From: Kribbella flavida DSM 17836
GTDB lineage: Bacteria; Actinomycetota; Actinomycetes; Propionibacteriales; Kribbellaceae
NCBI RefSeq assembly: GCF_000024345.1
Contig: NC_013729.1
Coordinates: 434,001 to 498,000, forward strand
Direction: 5' to 3'
Length of the DNA: 64,000 nt
The notes beneath the pieces are model-generated. The model made no database searches. It was not told the DNA's origin and saw nothing but the letters and a program-made list of their open reading frames with translations. This document shows positions 27,747 through 36,184 of the stretch, one piece after another. The translations under genes and the position numbers were made by a program. The stretch's first letter is position 1; each line of letters begins with the position of its first letter.

Positions 27747-27800
27747 GCGCACGGGGCGGCGAGTGGCGCCGGGGTGGCGCGTCGATCGACTGGAGGTCGA

Positions 27801-28619
27801 GTGGCTCTCAGCTCCACGTTGCTGTCCGGCCGGATGGCGGCCGAGGCGCTGGCGCACGTCCGAGAGCGCCGTACGCCGGTCGAGCCACGTCCCGCCTCGA
27901 CCGTCATCCTGCTGCGGGACGGCGACGGCGGGCCGGAGGTGTACCTGCTCCGGCGGCAGCGGTCGATGGCGTTCGCGGCCGGGATGACGGTGTTCCCGGG
28001 CGGCCGGGTGGACCCGACCGACTCGACCATCGTCGACTCCTGGTCCGGGCCGCCGCCGGAGTGGTTCGGGCAGCGGCTCGGCTGTGATGCCGAGACCGCC
28101 GCCGCGTACGTCGCGGCCGCGGTCCGGGAGACGTTCGAGGAGTCCGGCGTGCTGCTGGCGGGTCCGTCGGCCGAGACCGTCGTCGGCGACACCACCGACG
28201 CCGACTGGGAGGCGGACCGGGTCGCGCTGGAGAGCCGGGAGCTCGGGTTCGCCGACTTCCTGCACCGCCGCGGGCTGGTCCTGCGTGCCGACCTGCTCGG
28301 CCCGTGGGCGCACTGGATCACGCCCGAGTACGAGCCGAAGCGGTACGACACCCGCTTCTTCGTCGCCGCGCTGCCGGCCGGCCAGGTGACCCGGGACGTG
28401 ACGAGCGAGTCCGACCAAGTCGCCTGGCTGCGCCCGGCCGATGCGGTCGCGGCCGTCGACGCAGGGGAGATGCTGATGCTGCCGCCGACGTACCTGTGCT
28501 GCCGCGACCTCACGGCGTACGGCAGCGTCGCCGAGGCGCTCGCCGCGGACCGGGAGATCCGGCCGATTTTGCCGACCGTCCGGGTGGACGGCGACCAGGC
28601 CTACCTGGAGACCCGATGA
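27801..28619 (+). CDS. NUDIX hydrolase (split NUDIX box type)
   Basis: 272 aa. Residues about 35-175 are a NUDIX domain in which the box is split: FPGGRVDPTD is followed by an insertion of about 35 residues before AAVRETFEESGVLL, as in NUDT19/RP2-like enzymes (often CoA or nucleotide-sugar diphosphatases). The GTG at 27801 is chosen because GGAGG lies just upstream and the reading frame before it runs through the tandem repeat. Coupled to the MBL hydrolase by an ATGA overlap. Confidence 0.87.
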   Translation: MALSSTLLSGRMAAEALAHVRERRTPVEPRPASTVILLRDGDGGPEVYLLRRQRSMAFAAGMTVFPGGRVDPTDSTIVDSWSGPPPEWFGQRLGCDAETAAAYVAAAVRETFEESGVLLAGPSAETVVGDTTDADWEADRVALESRELGFADFLHRRGLVLRADLLGPWAHWITPEYEPKRYDTRFFVAALPAGQVTRDVTSESDQVAWLRPADAVAAVDAGEMLMLPPTYLCCRDLTAYGSVAEALAADREIRPILPTVRVDGDQAYLETR

Positions 28620-29404
28620 CCGCCGAGCAGCTCACGCCGTACGCCGCCCGCGTGCTCGCGCCCAACCCCGGGCCGATGACGCTGGACGGCACCAACACCT
28701 GGATCCTGCGCGCACCGGAGTCCGACCGGGCCGTGGTGGTCGACCCGGGCCCGCTGTTGCCGGACCACCTGCAGGCCGTGCTCGACGCTGTCGCGGCGGC
28801 CGGCTGCACGGTCGAGACGGTGCTGCTCACCCACCACCACCTCGACCACTCCGAGGGGGCCGCCTGGTTCGCGAACCGCGCGAGCTGCCCGGTCCGGTCG
28901 GTCGACCCCGGCTTCCGCATCCCCACCGACCACGCGCACGGTCTCGCCGAAGGTGACGTCATCGCCGCCGGCGACCTGCGCATCGAGGTCCTGCCGACCC
29001 CCGGCCACACGCTCGACTCGGTCTGCTTCTGGCTGCCCCAGGACGGCTCCCTGCTCACCGGCGACACCGTGCTCGGCCGCGGCACCTCCGTCGTCGCCCA
29101 CCCCGACGGTGCCCTCGGCCCCTACCTCACCTCGCTCGAGCACCTGCGCGCCTTCGCCAACTCCCCCGCCGGCGTAGCCCGCCTGCTCCCCGGCCACGGC
29201 CCGGTCATCGACGACCCGACCGCCGTCCTCACCTTCTACCTCACCCACCGCCGCGAACGCCTGGACCAGGTCCGCGCCGCCCTCGCCGCCGGCCACACCA
29301 CCCCCGAAGCCGTCGTCGAACACGTCTACGCCGACGTCGACCCCTCCCTCCGGCCCGCCGCCGAACGCTCAGTCCGCGCCCAACTCAACTATTTGAGGGG
29401 ATAA
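28616..29404 (+). CDS. MBL-fold metallohydrolase (LACTB2-like)
   Basis: 262 aa. Metal ligands in THHHLDHSEG (HxHxDH, about residue 74), PTPGHTLDS, TGDTVLG and LPGHGP. The domain after residue about 205 (RRERLDQVRAALAAGHTTPE) is the winged-helix tail of LACTB2-like proteins. Substrate unknown; the family includes endoribonucleases and thioester hydrolases. Second gene of a NUDIX-MBL operon, also seen together in streptomycetes. Confidence 0.88.
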   Translation: MTAEQLTPYAARVLAPNPGPMTLDGTNTWILRAPESDRAVVVDPGPLLPDHLQAVLDAVAAAGCTVETVLLTHHHLDHSEGAAWFANRASCPVRSVDPGFRIPTDHAHGLAEGDVIAAGDLRIEVLPTPGHTLDSVCFWLPQDGSLLTGDTVLGRGTSVVAHPDGALGPYLTSLEHLRAFANSPAGVARLLPGHGPVIDDPTAVLTFYLTHRRERLDQVRAALAAGHTTPEAVVEHVYADVDPSLRPAAERSVRAQLNYLRG

Positions 29405-29473
29405 CCCAGCCAGGTTCGACCAGACCGGGCGATCCGGCGGCAGCAGCCTCCGCCCCTCCGGCCCTCGCGCAAA

Positions 29474-29560
29474 CTCTGGTGGGTTAACCCAGCAAGTACA
29501 TGGTTGGCCCACCAGAATCCGACGGGCCAACCCTGCCTCTGGTGGGTTAACCCATCTGAG
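29474..29560. repeat. Palindromic repeat element, copy 1
   Basis: 87 bp with mirror layout: TGGTGGGTTAACCCA (palindrome GGGTTAACCC at 29481-29490), an inverted pair GGTTGGCCC/GGGCCAACC (29502-29510 with 29524-29532), and again TGGTGGGTTAACCCA (29544-29553). A related copy lies at 30731-30816, and the two copies bracket one gene. Lies in the 285-bp space after the MBL gene. Confidence 0.85.
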
Positions 29561-29673
29561 CAGCTGCGGCCGCTGCCGGTACGCCGAATCGCTGTGGCCC
29601 CGCCGCTCCTCTGGAGGCGGCGAAGGCGGCTGTCCACAGGTGACCGACGTCGGCCAGCAAGATGGTCGGGAAT

Positions 29674-29688
29674 TGTCCATGCTGGACA
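29674..29688 (+). promoter_or_regulatory. Palindrome just before the AbiEi-like gene
   Basis: TGTCCA-TGC-TGGACA, a perfect 6-bp inverted repeat ending 1 nt before the GTG start at 29690. AbiEi antitoxins repress themselves through inverted repeats, so this may be the autoregulatory operator. Confidence 0.4.
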
Positions 29689-29689
29689 G

Positions 29690-30637
29690 GTGCGGACAAG
29701 ACTTCGTGTAGTGGCCGGGGGCCAGGGTGGTGTCTTCAGCCGTCGGCAGGCATTGGCTTGTGGCTACTCCCTGCAGGAGATTCAAGCCAGGCTGACGGAC
29801 GGTCGCTGGGAACGAATCCGGTACGGGCAGTACGCCGCCGCAGTCGACCTCGGCGGCATGCCACCGTGGGAGCGTGACGTGGTCAGGCATCGCCGTCTCG
29901 TTCACGCCGCCGTGAACTCGATGCGCCTCGGCAGCGTTGCCGTCAGCCATCAGTCGGCGTTGGTCCTGCACGGAGCTCCGCGTTGGGGCCTGGACCTTTC
30001 CGAGGCGCAACTCACCCGCCTCGACGATCTGCGCAGCGGCCCGACCGCCGGCGTACGGCATCACCGCGGTGGGCTGACCCCGGCGGATCTGACCGAGGTG
30101 TCGGGCCTCACCGTGACAACTCCCGCGCGTGCCCTCACCGAGACCGCTTGCGCCACGTCGTTCGAGGCGGCGGTGGTCGCCGCGGACGCGATCTGCCGGA
30201 GCCATCCTGAGGTCGACCTGCATCTCCAGCGGTTGCTGGTCGTCACGGAGTTCTGGCCGGGTAGTACGACGGCCCGCGCGGCGCTGAACTTCCGCAACCC
30301 ACTGGCGGAGTCGGTCGGCGAGTCGCGACTCCGGGTCGTGATGCACGATCACGGGCTTCCGCCGCCGACCCTGCAGGTACCGTTCGAGGATGTCGGGGGC
30401 TTCATCGGCCGGGTCGACTTCTTCGTTTCGTCGATGCGGACGGTCATCGAGTTCGACGGCCTGACCAAGTACGCCGACGGGTCGGCCGAGATCCTGGTGC
30501 AGGAGAAGATCCGCGAGGATCGGCTCCGCGCATTGGGACTGGAAGTTGTCCGCGTCACCTGGCCGGAACTGACGCAACCCGCCCGCGTCGTCGCCCGAAT
30601 CCACCAAGCGTTCGCCCGAGCCGTCCGAGCAGCCTGA
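29690..30637 (+). CDS. AbiEi-like winged-helix protein with DUF559/Vsr-like nuclease domain
   Basis: 315 aa. The N-terminus (residues about 8-60) has VFSRRQALACGYSLQEIQARL and GRWERIRYGQYA, the winged helix of type IV antitoxin AbiEi-like proteins; the middle includes VSHQSALVLHGAP and LTVTTPARALTETA, typical of that family. The C-terminus (about 225-315) has IGRVDFF, VIEFDGLTKYAD and LEVVRVTWPEL, matching the PD-(D/E)XK core of DUF559/Vsr-like proteins. No toxin partner (AbiEii) is next to it. GTG start follows a palindrome. Two similar 86-bp repeats flank the gene, unusual for a housekeeping locus. Confidence 0.78.
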   Translation: MRTRLRVVAGGQGGVFSRRQALACGYSLQEIQARLTDGRWERIRYGQYAAAVDLGGMPPWERDVVRHRRLVHAAVNSMRLGSVAVSHQSALVLHGAPRWGLDLSEAQLTRLDDLRSGPTAGVRHHRGGLTPADLTEVSGLTVTTPARALTETACATSFEAAVVAADAICRSHPEVDLHLQRLLVVTEFWPGSTTARAALNFRNPLAESVGESRLRVVMHDHGLPPPTLQVPFEDVGGFIGRVDFFVSSMRTVIEFDGLTKYADGSAEILVQEKIREDRLRALGLEVVRVTWPELTQPARVVARIHQAFARAVRAA

Positions 30638-30730
30638 CACACCACGCCGGTATTGCCACAGTTCGGCGCCCACGCCCAACCGGCGCCCACTCCAGCCCCA
30701 GCCGGCCCCGCGACCGTCCCCGCTGCCAAG

Positions 30731-30816
30731 TCTCGTGGGTTAACCAGTGAGGTCAATGGTTGGCCCACCAGAATGTGATGGGCCAACCATCAATCTGGCG
30801 GGTTAACCCATCAGAG
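30731..30816. repeat. Palindromic repeat element, copy 2
   Basis: Same layout as copy 1 at 29474-29560: GTGGGTTAACC, a 12-bp perfect inverted pair ATGGTTGGCCCA/TGGGCCAACCAT (30756-30767 with 30779-30790) and CTGGCGGGTTAACCCA. About three quarters of positions match copy 1. The rest of the 314-bp interval 30638-30951 holds a short tandem repeat and no gene. Confidence 0.85.
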
Positions 30817-30840
30817 TGCGTGGAGGGGCGGCTGGGCGGC

Positions 30841-30874
30841 GGGAACGCGGGGCGCCTGGGAACGCGGTGCGCCT
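30841..30874. repeat. 17-bp tandem duplication
   Basis: GGGAACGCGGGGCGCCT (30841-30857) is followed directly by a copy with one mismatch (30858-30874), in the space downstream of crp. Confidence 0.7.
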
Positions 30875-30951
30875 GGGATGGCGATGCGTCCGGTGTTGAG
30901 CGGCGGGTGGGCCGGCGTACGGCGGGGACGGTGGAGCGCCCGCGGCAGGGG

Positions 30952-31629
30952 TCAGCGGGCGCGGCGTTGGAGGCGTTCTACGTCGAGCAGGACTACCGAG
31001 CGGGGTTCGAGGCGGACCCAGCCGCGGGAGGCGAAGTCGGCGAGGGCCTTGTTGACGGTTTCGCGGGAGGCGCCGACGAGCTGGGCCAGCTCCTCCTGGG
31101 TCAGGTCGTGGTGGACGTGTACGCCGTCGTCCGCCGTGCGGCCGAAGCGGCTGGCCAGGTCGAGCAGGGCCTTGGCGACGCGGCCGGGGACGTCGGAGAA
31201 GACCAGGTCGGCGACCACGTCGGAGACCTTGCGGAGCCGGGAGGCGAGCTGCAGGAGCAAGCCGCGGGCCACCTCGGGACGGCCGGCGAGCCAGCGGAGC
31301 AGCTCGTCGTGGGTCAGCGACATCATCGAGGCGTCGGTGACGGCGGTGACGGTGGCCGAGCGCGGTCCGGGGTCGAACAGCGAGAGCTCGCCGAACATCT
31401 GGCCCGGGCCGAGCACGGCGATCAGGTTCTCCCGGCCGTCGGCGGAGGTGCGGCCGAGCTTGACCTTGCCTTCGACAACGACGAACAGCCGGTCACCGGA
31501 GTCGCCCTCGTGGAACAGCACCTGGCCGCGGCGCAGCCGGTTCTCGGTCATCGACGCGGCCAGCGCGTCGGCTGCCTCGTCGTCGAGCTGGCTGAACAGC
31601 GGTGCCTGTCGGAGCACTGCGGCGTCCAC
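30952..31629 (-). CDS. crp: Crp/Fnr family regulator (Crp)
   Basis: 225 aa, the length of actinobacterial Crp/GlxR. Residues about 10-120 are a cyclic-nucleotide-binding domain with GQMFGELSLFDPGPRSATVTA (the phosphate-binding cassette with E, R and T; given here as the family site). Residues about 150-220 hold the helix-turn-helix DLTQEELAQLVGASRETVNKAL. Likely a cAMP-responsive global regulator of carbon use and development. GTG start at 31629 with AAGGAGG upstream. CRP-type sites are visible upstream of the PBP and acs genes. Confidence 0.93.
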   Translation of the reverse strand: MDAAVLRQAPLFSQLDDEAADALAASMTENRLRRGQVLFHEGDSGDRLFVVVEGKVKLGRTSADGRENLIAVLGPGQMFGELSLFDPGPRSATVTAVTDASMMSLTHDELLRWLAGRPEVARGLLLQLASRLRKVSDVVADLVFSDVPGRVAKALLDLASRFGRTADDGVHVHHDLTQEELAQLVGASRETVNKALADFASRGWVRLEPRSVVLLDVERLQRRAR

Positions 31630-31817
31630 GAATGGGCCTCCTTGGACCTCAACTACGACCTGCGAAGGAGCTACCAGCTCCCTCGGCGCCGGGCAGATCA
31701 CACCTGGTCGCCCCAAAACCGTACTTCCTCCGGTCGCCGAACCGCCACGTAGGCCTGTCGGGACGCGCCGGGGACCGCCGACGGGCAGGCTGCCGGACAG
31801 CGGCCCGGGTTCGGCCC

Positions 31818-32210
31818 GGTCCGGCCGGTCTGGCCCAGCGAGTCGGCTTGCGCCACAGGCGCTCCGGGTTCGGCCAGGCAGCGCGGCGAAGGACCAGGTC
31901 CAGCTCGGTCCGGCCGGTCTGGGGCGGTCCGGCGCAGGCGGCCGGCGTACGGAACTGGTGCGTCGGGTCCGGCCGGGCAGTTGGGCGCAGGGTCGGGGTC
32001 CAGCTCGGTCCGGCCGGTCTGGGCGGTCCCGCGTAGGCGGCCGACGTCCGGAACTGGTGCGTCGGGTCCGGCCAGGCAGTGCGGCGCCAGCGACCCGGGG
32101 TCCGCCCCAGGCGGTCCGGCGCCAGGGATCCGCCCCAGGCGGTCCGGCGCACGCGCCCTGGTCACCCCCGGGCGTCCCGGCGCACGCGCCCTGGTCACCC
32201 CCGGGCGTCC
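31818..32210. repeat. Array of long degenerate and perfect tandem repeats
   Basis: The 620-bp space between crp and nth (31630-32249) holds no supported gene. It contains three imperfect units sharing GGTCCGGCCGGTCT, starting at 31818, 31907 and 32007; the last two are exactly 100 bp apart and share CGGAACTGGTGCGTCGGGTC. They are followed by two copies of GCCCCAGGCGGTCCGGCGC and a perfect 2 x 33-bp tandem (32145-32177, 32178-32210). A 6-bp hairpin (31667-31681) lies 38 bp upstream of crp. Confidence 0.85.
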
Positions 32211-32249
32211 CGGGGCTTCTTGTGGGTGGCCGCACGTAGGCTGGCCTGC

Positions 32250-33038
32250 ATGCCCACCCAGCATGTCGCGGACCCGAATCCGCACCCGGTCCCGCCGCCG
32301 GTGCTCGACCCGCCCGTGAAGTTGCCTCGCAAGGCCCCGGTGTACGCCGACGAGACGCCGACCCAGCTGGTGCGGCGGGCCCGCAAGATGCACAAGGTGC
32401 TGACCGAGACCTATCCGGACGCACACTGCGAGCTCGACTTCAGCAGCCCGCTGGAGTTGCTGGTGGCCACCATCTTGTCGGCGCAGACCACCGACGTGAC
32501 GGTGAACAAGGTGACCCCGACGCTGTTCGCGAAGTACCCGACCGCGCAGGCGTACGCCGAGGCCGACCGTGACGAGATGGAGGCCATTCTCAAGCCGACC
32601 GGCTTCTTCCGGGCCAAGACGAACAGTCTGCTGAAGCTCGGTCAGGCCCTGGTCGACGAGTACGACGGACAGGTCCCCGGCAAGCTGGAGGAGCTGGTCA
32701 AGCTGCCCGGTACCGGCCGCAAGACCGCCAACGTCGTACTGGGCAACGCCTTCGGCATTCCCGGCATCACCGTCGACACGCACTTCGGGCGGCTGGTCCG
32801 CCGGTTCGGCTGGACCACCGAGGAGGATCCGGTCAAGGTCGAGCACCTGATCGGGGCGCTGTTCCCGAAGAAGGACTGGACGATGCTGTCGCACCGGCTG
32901 ATCTTCCACGGCCGCCGCCGCTGCCACGCCAAGAAGCCGGCCTGCGGCGCGTGCCCGCTCGCGCAGTGGTGCCCGTCCTTCGGAACCGGTCCGACCGACC
33001 CGGTCCTGGCCGCCAAGCTGGTGAAGGTCCCGGCGTGA
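32250..33038 (+). CDS. nth: Endonuclease III
   Basis: 262 aa. Helix-hairpin-helix with catalytic Lys in [14 protein letters not shown] (about residue 157), catalytic Asp in VDTHFGRL (about 176) and a 4Fe-4S cluster motif C-X6-C-X2-C-X5-C in [17 protein letters not shown]. It removes oxidised pyrimidines from DNA and nicks abasic sites. The N-terminal extension of about 35 residues is common in actinomycetes. TAGGCT lies 7 nt before the ATG (leaderless type). First gene of a four-gene chain with 4-bp overlaps. Confidence 0.96.
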   Translation: MPTQHVADPNPHPVPPPVLDPPVKLPRKAPVYADETPTQLVRRARKMHKVLTETYPDAHCELDFSSPLELLVATILSAQTTDVTVNKVTPTLFAKYPTAQAYAEADRDEMEAILKPTGFFRAKTNSLLKLGQALVDEYDGQVPGKLEELVKLPGTGRKTANVVLGNAFGIPGITVDTHFGRLVRRFGWTTEEDPVKVEHLIGALFPKKDWTMLSHRLIFHGRRRCHAKKPACGACPLAQWCPSFGTGPTDPVLAAKLVKVPA

Positions 33039-33667
33039 CCCACCCGCCCCACCCCCGTACGCCGCCCGCCGCGCGGTGGGCGGTGAGCGTGCTGCTCGGG
33101 CTTGCGCTTCTCATGGGCTGCGCACCCGAAGCGAGCCGTGAAGGAGAGGGCGGGGAGACGCCACAGTCGCCGGACAGCTCCCGCACTGTGGCCGGTGCCG
33201 AGAAGCTGGCCGACTGCCCGAGTACGCCGTCCCGGCCGCCGGTCAGCGACGGATTGCCGGACGTGAGCCTTCCGTGTCTGGGCAACGGACCCGACATCCG
33301 GCTGGCGGACCTGCGCGGCCCGCTGCTGGTGAACGTCTGGGCCCAGTGGTGCGGGCCCTGCCGCGACGAAGCGCCGTACCTGGCCGACCTGCAGCAGAAG
33401 TCCGGCGGCAAGGTCCAGTTGATCGGCATCGACTACGCCGACCCGCGGCCGGAGAAGGCGATCGAGTTCGCCGTCGAGCACGGCCTGGTCTATCCCCATC
33501 TGGCCGACACCGACAAGCAGGTCCGGCAGCCGCTCCGGGTCGGCGGCCCGCCGCTCACCGCGTTCGTCGACAAGGCGGGCAAGGTCGTGCACGTGCACCG
33601 CGGTGTGTTCAAGTCCCAGCAGGAGCTCGACCAGCTGGTGCGGACCAAGTTGGGGGTGACCTGGTGA
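33035..33667 (+). CDS. TlpA-like thioredoxin lipoprotein
   Basis: 210 aa. The N-terminus has a lipoprotein signal ([11 protein letters not shown], lipobox LMGC near residue 28). Residues about 75-205 are a TlpA/ResA-type thioredoxin domain with WCGPC (about residue 106) and [10 protein letters not shown] with the cis-Pro. It should be anchored outside the membrane and handle disulphide exchange, for example in cytochrome maturation. GTG start overlaps the nth stop (GTGA). Confidence 0.92.
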   Translation: MTHPPHPRTPPAARWAVSVLLGLALLMGCAPEASREGEGGETPQSPDSSRTVAGAEKLADCPSTPSRPPVSDGLPDVSLPCLGNGPDIRLADLRGPLLVNVWAQWCGPCRDEAPYLADLQQKSGGKVQLIGIDYADPRPEKAIEFAVEHGLVYPHLADTDKQVRQPLRVGGPPLTAFVDKAGKVVHVHRGVFKSQQELDQLVRTKLGVTW

Positions 33668-34431
33668 GGACGAGTACGAGCTTCGACGTCGAGCTGCCCG
33701 GGTGGCTGCACCCGCTCGCCACGGCGTCGAAAACCGTTGACCCGAAGGAGCTTTCGCGCTTCCTGCCGCCCGACGACCCGGCTGTGCGGCAGTCCGCCGT
33801 CCTGATCCTGCTTGCCGATGGCAACGAAGACGGTCCCGACGTGCTGCTCACCGAACGTTCCTGGACGCTGCGCTCGCACGCCGGTCAGATGGCCTTTCCC
33901 GGCGGTCGCAGCGACGAGGAGGACGGCACCGGCGTCGACGGCCTGGTCCGCACCGCCCTGCGCGAGGCCGAGGAGGAGACCGGCCTGGACCCGTCCGGTG
34001 TCGAGGTGTTCGCCGTGTGGCCCGCGCTCTGGGTGCCGGTGAGCAACTTCGGCGTCTCGCCGGTACTGGCCTGGTGGCGGCAGCCGTCGCCGGTCGCGGT
34101 TGTCGACCCGGCCGAGGTGGCCTCGGTGCACCGGGTCGCGCTGTCCGCCTTGGCCGACCCGGCGAACCGGGTGAGCTGCCTGCATCCGTCCGGCTTCACC
34201 GGCCCGGCGTTCCTGATCGACGACCTGTTCATCTGGGGCTTCACCGCCGGTCTGCTCGACAAATTGCTGCTGCTCGGCGGGTGGGTGCGCGACTGGGACC
34301 CGGCCCACGTCGTACCGTTGCCCGACCGGCTGGTCGAGGCGGCCTGGCGGAGTGAGGGACAGCGGTCGGGGGAGGTGCGCCGGCTGACTGCCATCGAGCA
34401 CGACCTGGGGCGGCCGGAGGGTGTGGAGTGA
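33664..34431 (+). CDS. CoA pyrophosphatase (NUDIX)
   Basis: 255 aa. It has the CoA-specific signature LLTERSWTLRSHAGQMAFPG joined to the NUDIX box GGRSDEEDG...TALREAEEETGL (one insertion of 4 residues in the box loop). The family cleaves CoA to 3',5'-ADP and phosphopantetheine. GTG start overlaps the tlpA stop (GTGA) and its own stop overlaps marP. Confidence 0.9.
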   Translation: MRTSTSFDVELPGWLHPLATASKTVDPKELSRFLPPDDPAVRQSAVLILLADGNEDGPDVLLTERSWTLRSHAGQMAFPGGRSDEEDGTGVDGLVRTALREAEEETGLDPSGVEVFAVWPALWVPVSNFGVSPVLAWWRQPSPVAVVDPAEVASVHRVALSALADPANRVSCLHPSGFTGPAFLIDDLFIWGFTAGLLDKLLLLGGWVRDWDPAHVVPLPDRLVEAAWRSEGQRSGEVRRLTAIEHDLGRPEGVE

Positions 34432-35600
34432 GCGGACTGGACTGGGCACTGGTCGCGGTGACGGTGCTGGTGGCGATCTCCGGGTACGTCGAGGGCTTCG
34501 TGCTCGGCGCCTGCGCGACGGTCGGCCTGCTCGCCGGTGCCGCCGTCGGCGTGTACGGCGTACCGCGGGTGCTGGACAACTTCTCGCCCAGTGTCGAGGT
34601 GTCCTTCGCCGCCCTGGTGCTCGTGGTGCTGCTGGCCTCGATCGGGCGGACCATCGGTGCCCTGCTCGGTTCCAAGCTGAGGAACAAGATCTCCGTGAAG
34701 CCGGTGAAGGCCGTCGACGCGCTCGGCGGAGCCGCGCTGGCCGCGGTTTCCGTGCTGGTGGTGTCCTGGGTGCTCGGCGTCGCGGTGAGCGGTGCGCGGA
34801 TCCCCAGCGTCACCTCGGCGGTGCGTGGCTCGGAGGTGCTGGCCAGGGTCGACGAGGCCCTGCCGAGCGGCGCTGACCGGGCCCTGCAAGCGTTCAACGA
34901 CGTGGTGAACACCGACCTGTTCCCGCGCTTCCTGGACCCGTTCGTGCCGGAGCGGATCCGGGAGACCCAGCCGCCGGACGGCGCGATCTCCCGCACGCCG
35001 GCGGTGCGCAACGCCTACACCCGGATCGCCAAGGTCACCGGCGTCGCGAACTGCTCGCGCGGCCTGGAGGGGTCGGGCTTCGTCTACGCGCCGCAGCGGG
35101 TGATGACGAACGCGCACGTGGTCGCCGGGGTCAGCTCGCCCAAGGTCGAGGTGAACGGGCGCTCGTACGACGCCACCGTGGTGCTGTTCGACCCGGCGGT
35201 CGACGTCGCGGTGCTGTACGTGCCGAAGCTGGCCATCGAGCCGCTGAGGTTCGACGACAGCGGCAAGGCGGACGCGGCCGCGGTGGTGCTCGGTTACCCG
35301 GAGAACGGGCCGTTCAACTCCGAGCCGGCCCGGATCCGGTCCGAGGAGCGGCTCCGCGGCCCGGACATCTACGGCGACCGCACGGTCACCCGGCGGGCGT
35401 TCTCGATCTGGGCCTCGGTCCGGCCGGGCAACTCCGGCGGCCCTCTGCTGTCGTCCCGCGGCACCGTGTACGGCGTGGTGTTCGCCGCTTCCGTCGAGGA
35501 CAACCGCACCGGCTACGTGCTGACCGCCGGCCAGGTCGCCGCCGATGCCGCCGAGGGCGCTCGTGCCACCCGCGAGGTCTCCACCCGCACCTGCACCTGA
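34428..35600 (+). CDS. MarP-family membrane serine protease
   Basis: 390 aa. Four transmembrane segments in residues about 1-135 (CvpA-like region), then a chymotrypsin-fold domain outside the membrane with His in MTNAHVVAG (about residue 228), Asp in DPAVDVAVLYV (about 258) and Ser in RPGNSGGPLL (about 336). Two Cys (VANCSRG and the C-terminal TRTCT) resemble the disulphide of mycobacterial MarP, which is required for acid and oxidative stress survival. GTG start overlaps the upstream stop. Confidence 0.92.
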   Translation: MSGLDWALVAVTVLVAISGYVEGFVLGACATVGLLAGAAVGVYGVPRVLDNFSPSVEVSFAALVLVVLLASIGRTIGALLGSKLRNKISVKPVKAVDALGGAALAAVSVLVVSWVLGVAVSGARIPSVTSAVRGSEVLARVDEALPSGADRALQAFNDVVNTDLFPRFLDPFVPERIRETQPPDGAISRTPAVRNAYTRIAKVTGVANCSRGLEGSGFVYAPQRVMTNAHVVAGVSSPKVEVNGRSYDATVVLFDPAVDVAVLYVPKLAIEPLRFDDSGKADAAAVVLGYPENGPFNSEPARIRSEERLRGPDIYGDRTVTRRAFSIWASVRPGNSGGPLLSSRGTVYGVVFAASVEDNRTGYVLTAGQVAADAAEGARATREVSTRTCT

Positions 35601-35676
35601 CCTCTCACCGCATCACCGCCCCAGAAATACGGGCCGGTGATGCAGCAGCCCGGCTGCTCCGCGGCGTTGGGAGGGT

Positions 35677-36183
35677 GTGACGGTGACGAGCGAGGTGAGC
35701 CAGTCGTTCGACCAGGTGGTGGGGTCGAGCGAGCGACGGCTGCTGCGGGTCGCGCTGATGCTGTCCGGCAGCGCGCACACCGCCGAGGACCTGGTGCAGA
35801 GCGTGTTCGCCCGGGCGCACCGCCGGTGGTCCCGGATCGGCGCGCTGGAGCACCCCGAGGCGTACCTGCGGACGATGGTGGTGAACGAGTTCCTCAGCTG
35901 GCGCCGTCGCCTGAAGAACCGCGAACTGCCGACTGCCGAGCTCACCGAAACGCCGACGACCGAGGACATCGGTGCCCGGCAGGCCCAGCGAGACGCCGCC
36001 TGGCGCCTGCTCGCGACGCTGCCGCGCCGGCAGCGCGCCGTCCTGGTGCTGCGGTACTACGAGGATCTGCCCGACGACGAGATCGCGGCCGTGCTCAACT
36101 GCACGGCAAGCACAGTCAGGTCGAACGCGGCCCGGGGCCTCGCGAGCTTGCGGGCCGAGCTGCCCGCCGACGAGGAGTGCTGA
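35677..36183 (+). CDS. SigE-family RNA polymerase sigma factor
   Basis: 168 aa, the usual size. Region 2 includes LLRVALMLSGSAHTAEDLVQSVFARAHRRW and region 4 has LPRRQRAVLVLRYYEDLPDDE followed by IAAVLNCTASTVRSNAARGL (shown in parts). Belongs to the actinobacterial SigE/TIGR02983 group of extracytoplasmic-function sigma factors. GTG start with GGGAGGG upstream. The next gene starts 1 nt after its stop and is probably its membrane partner. Confidence 0.9.
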   Translation: MTVTSEVSQSFDQVVGSSERRLLRVALMLSGSAHTAEDLVQSVFARAHRRWSRIGALEHPEAYLRTMVVNEFLSWRRRLKNRELPTAELTETPTTEDIGARQAQRDAAWRLLATLPRRQRAVLVLRYYEDLPDDEIAAVLNCTASTVRSNAARGLASLRAELPADEEC

Positions 36184-36184
36184 G

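Noticed and set aside
31649..32152. Coding frames through the crp-nth repeat array
   Set aside because: Residue composition is only Arg, Pro, Gly, Ala and Ser, the frames differ between repeat units, and no start signal supports them.
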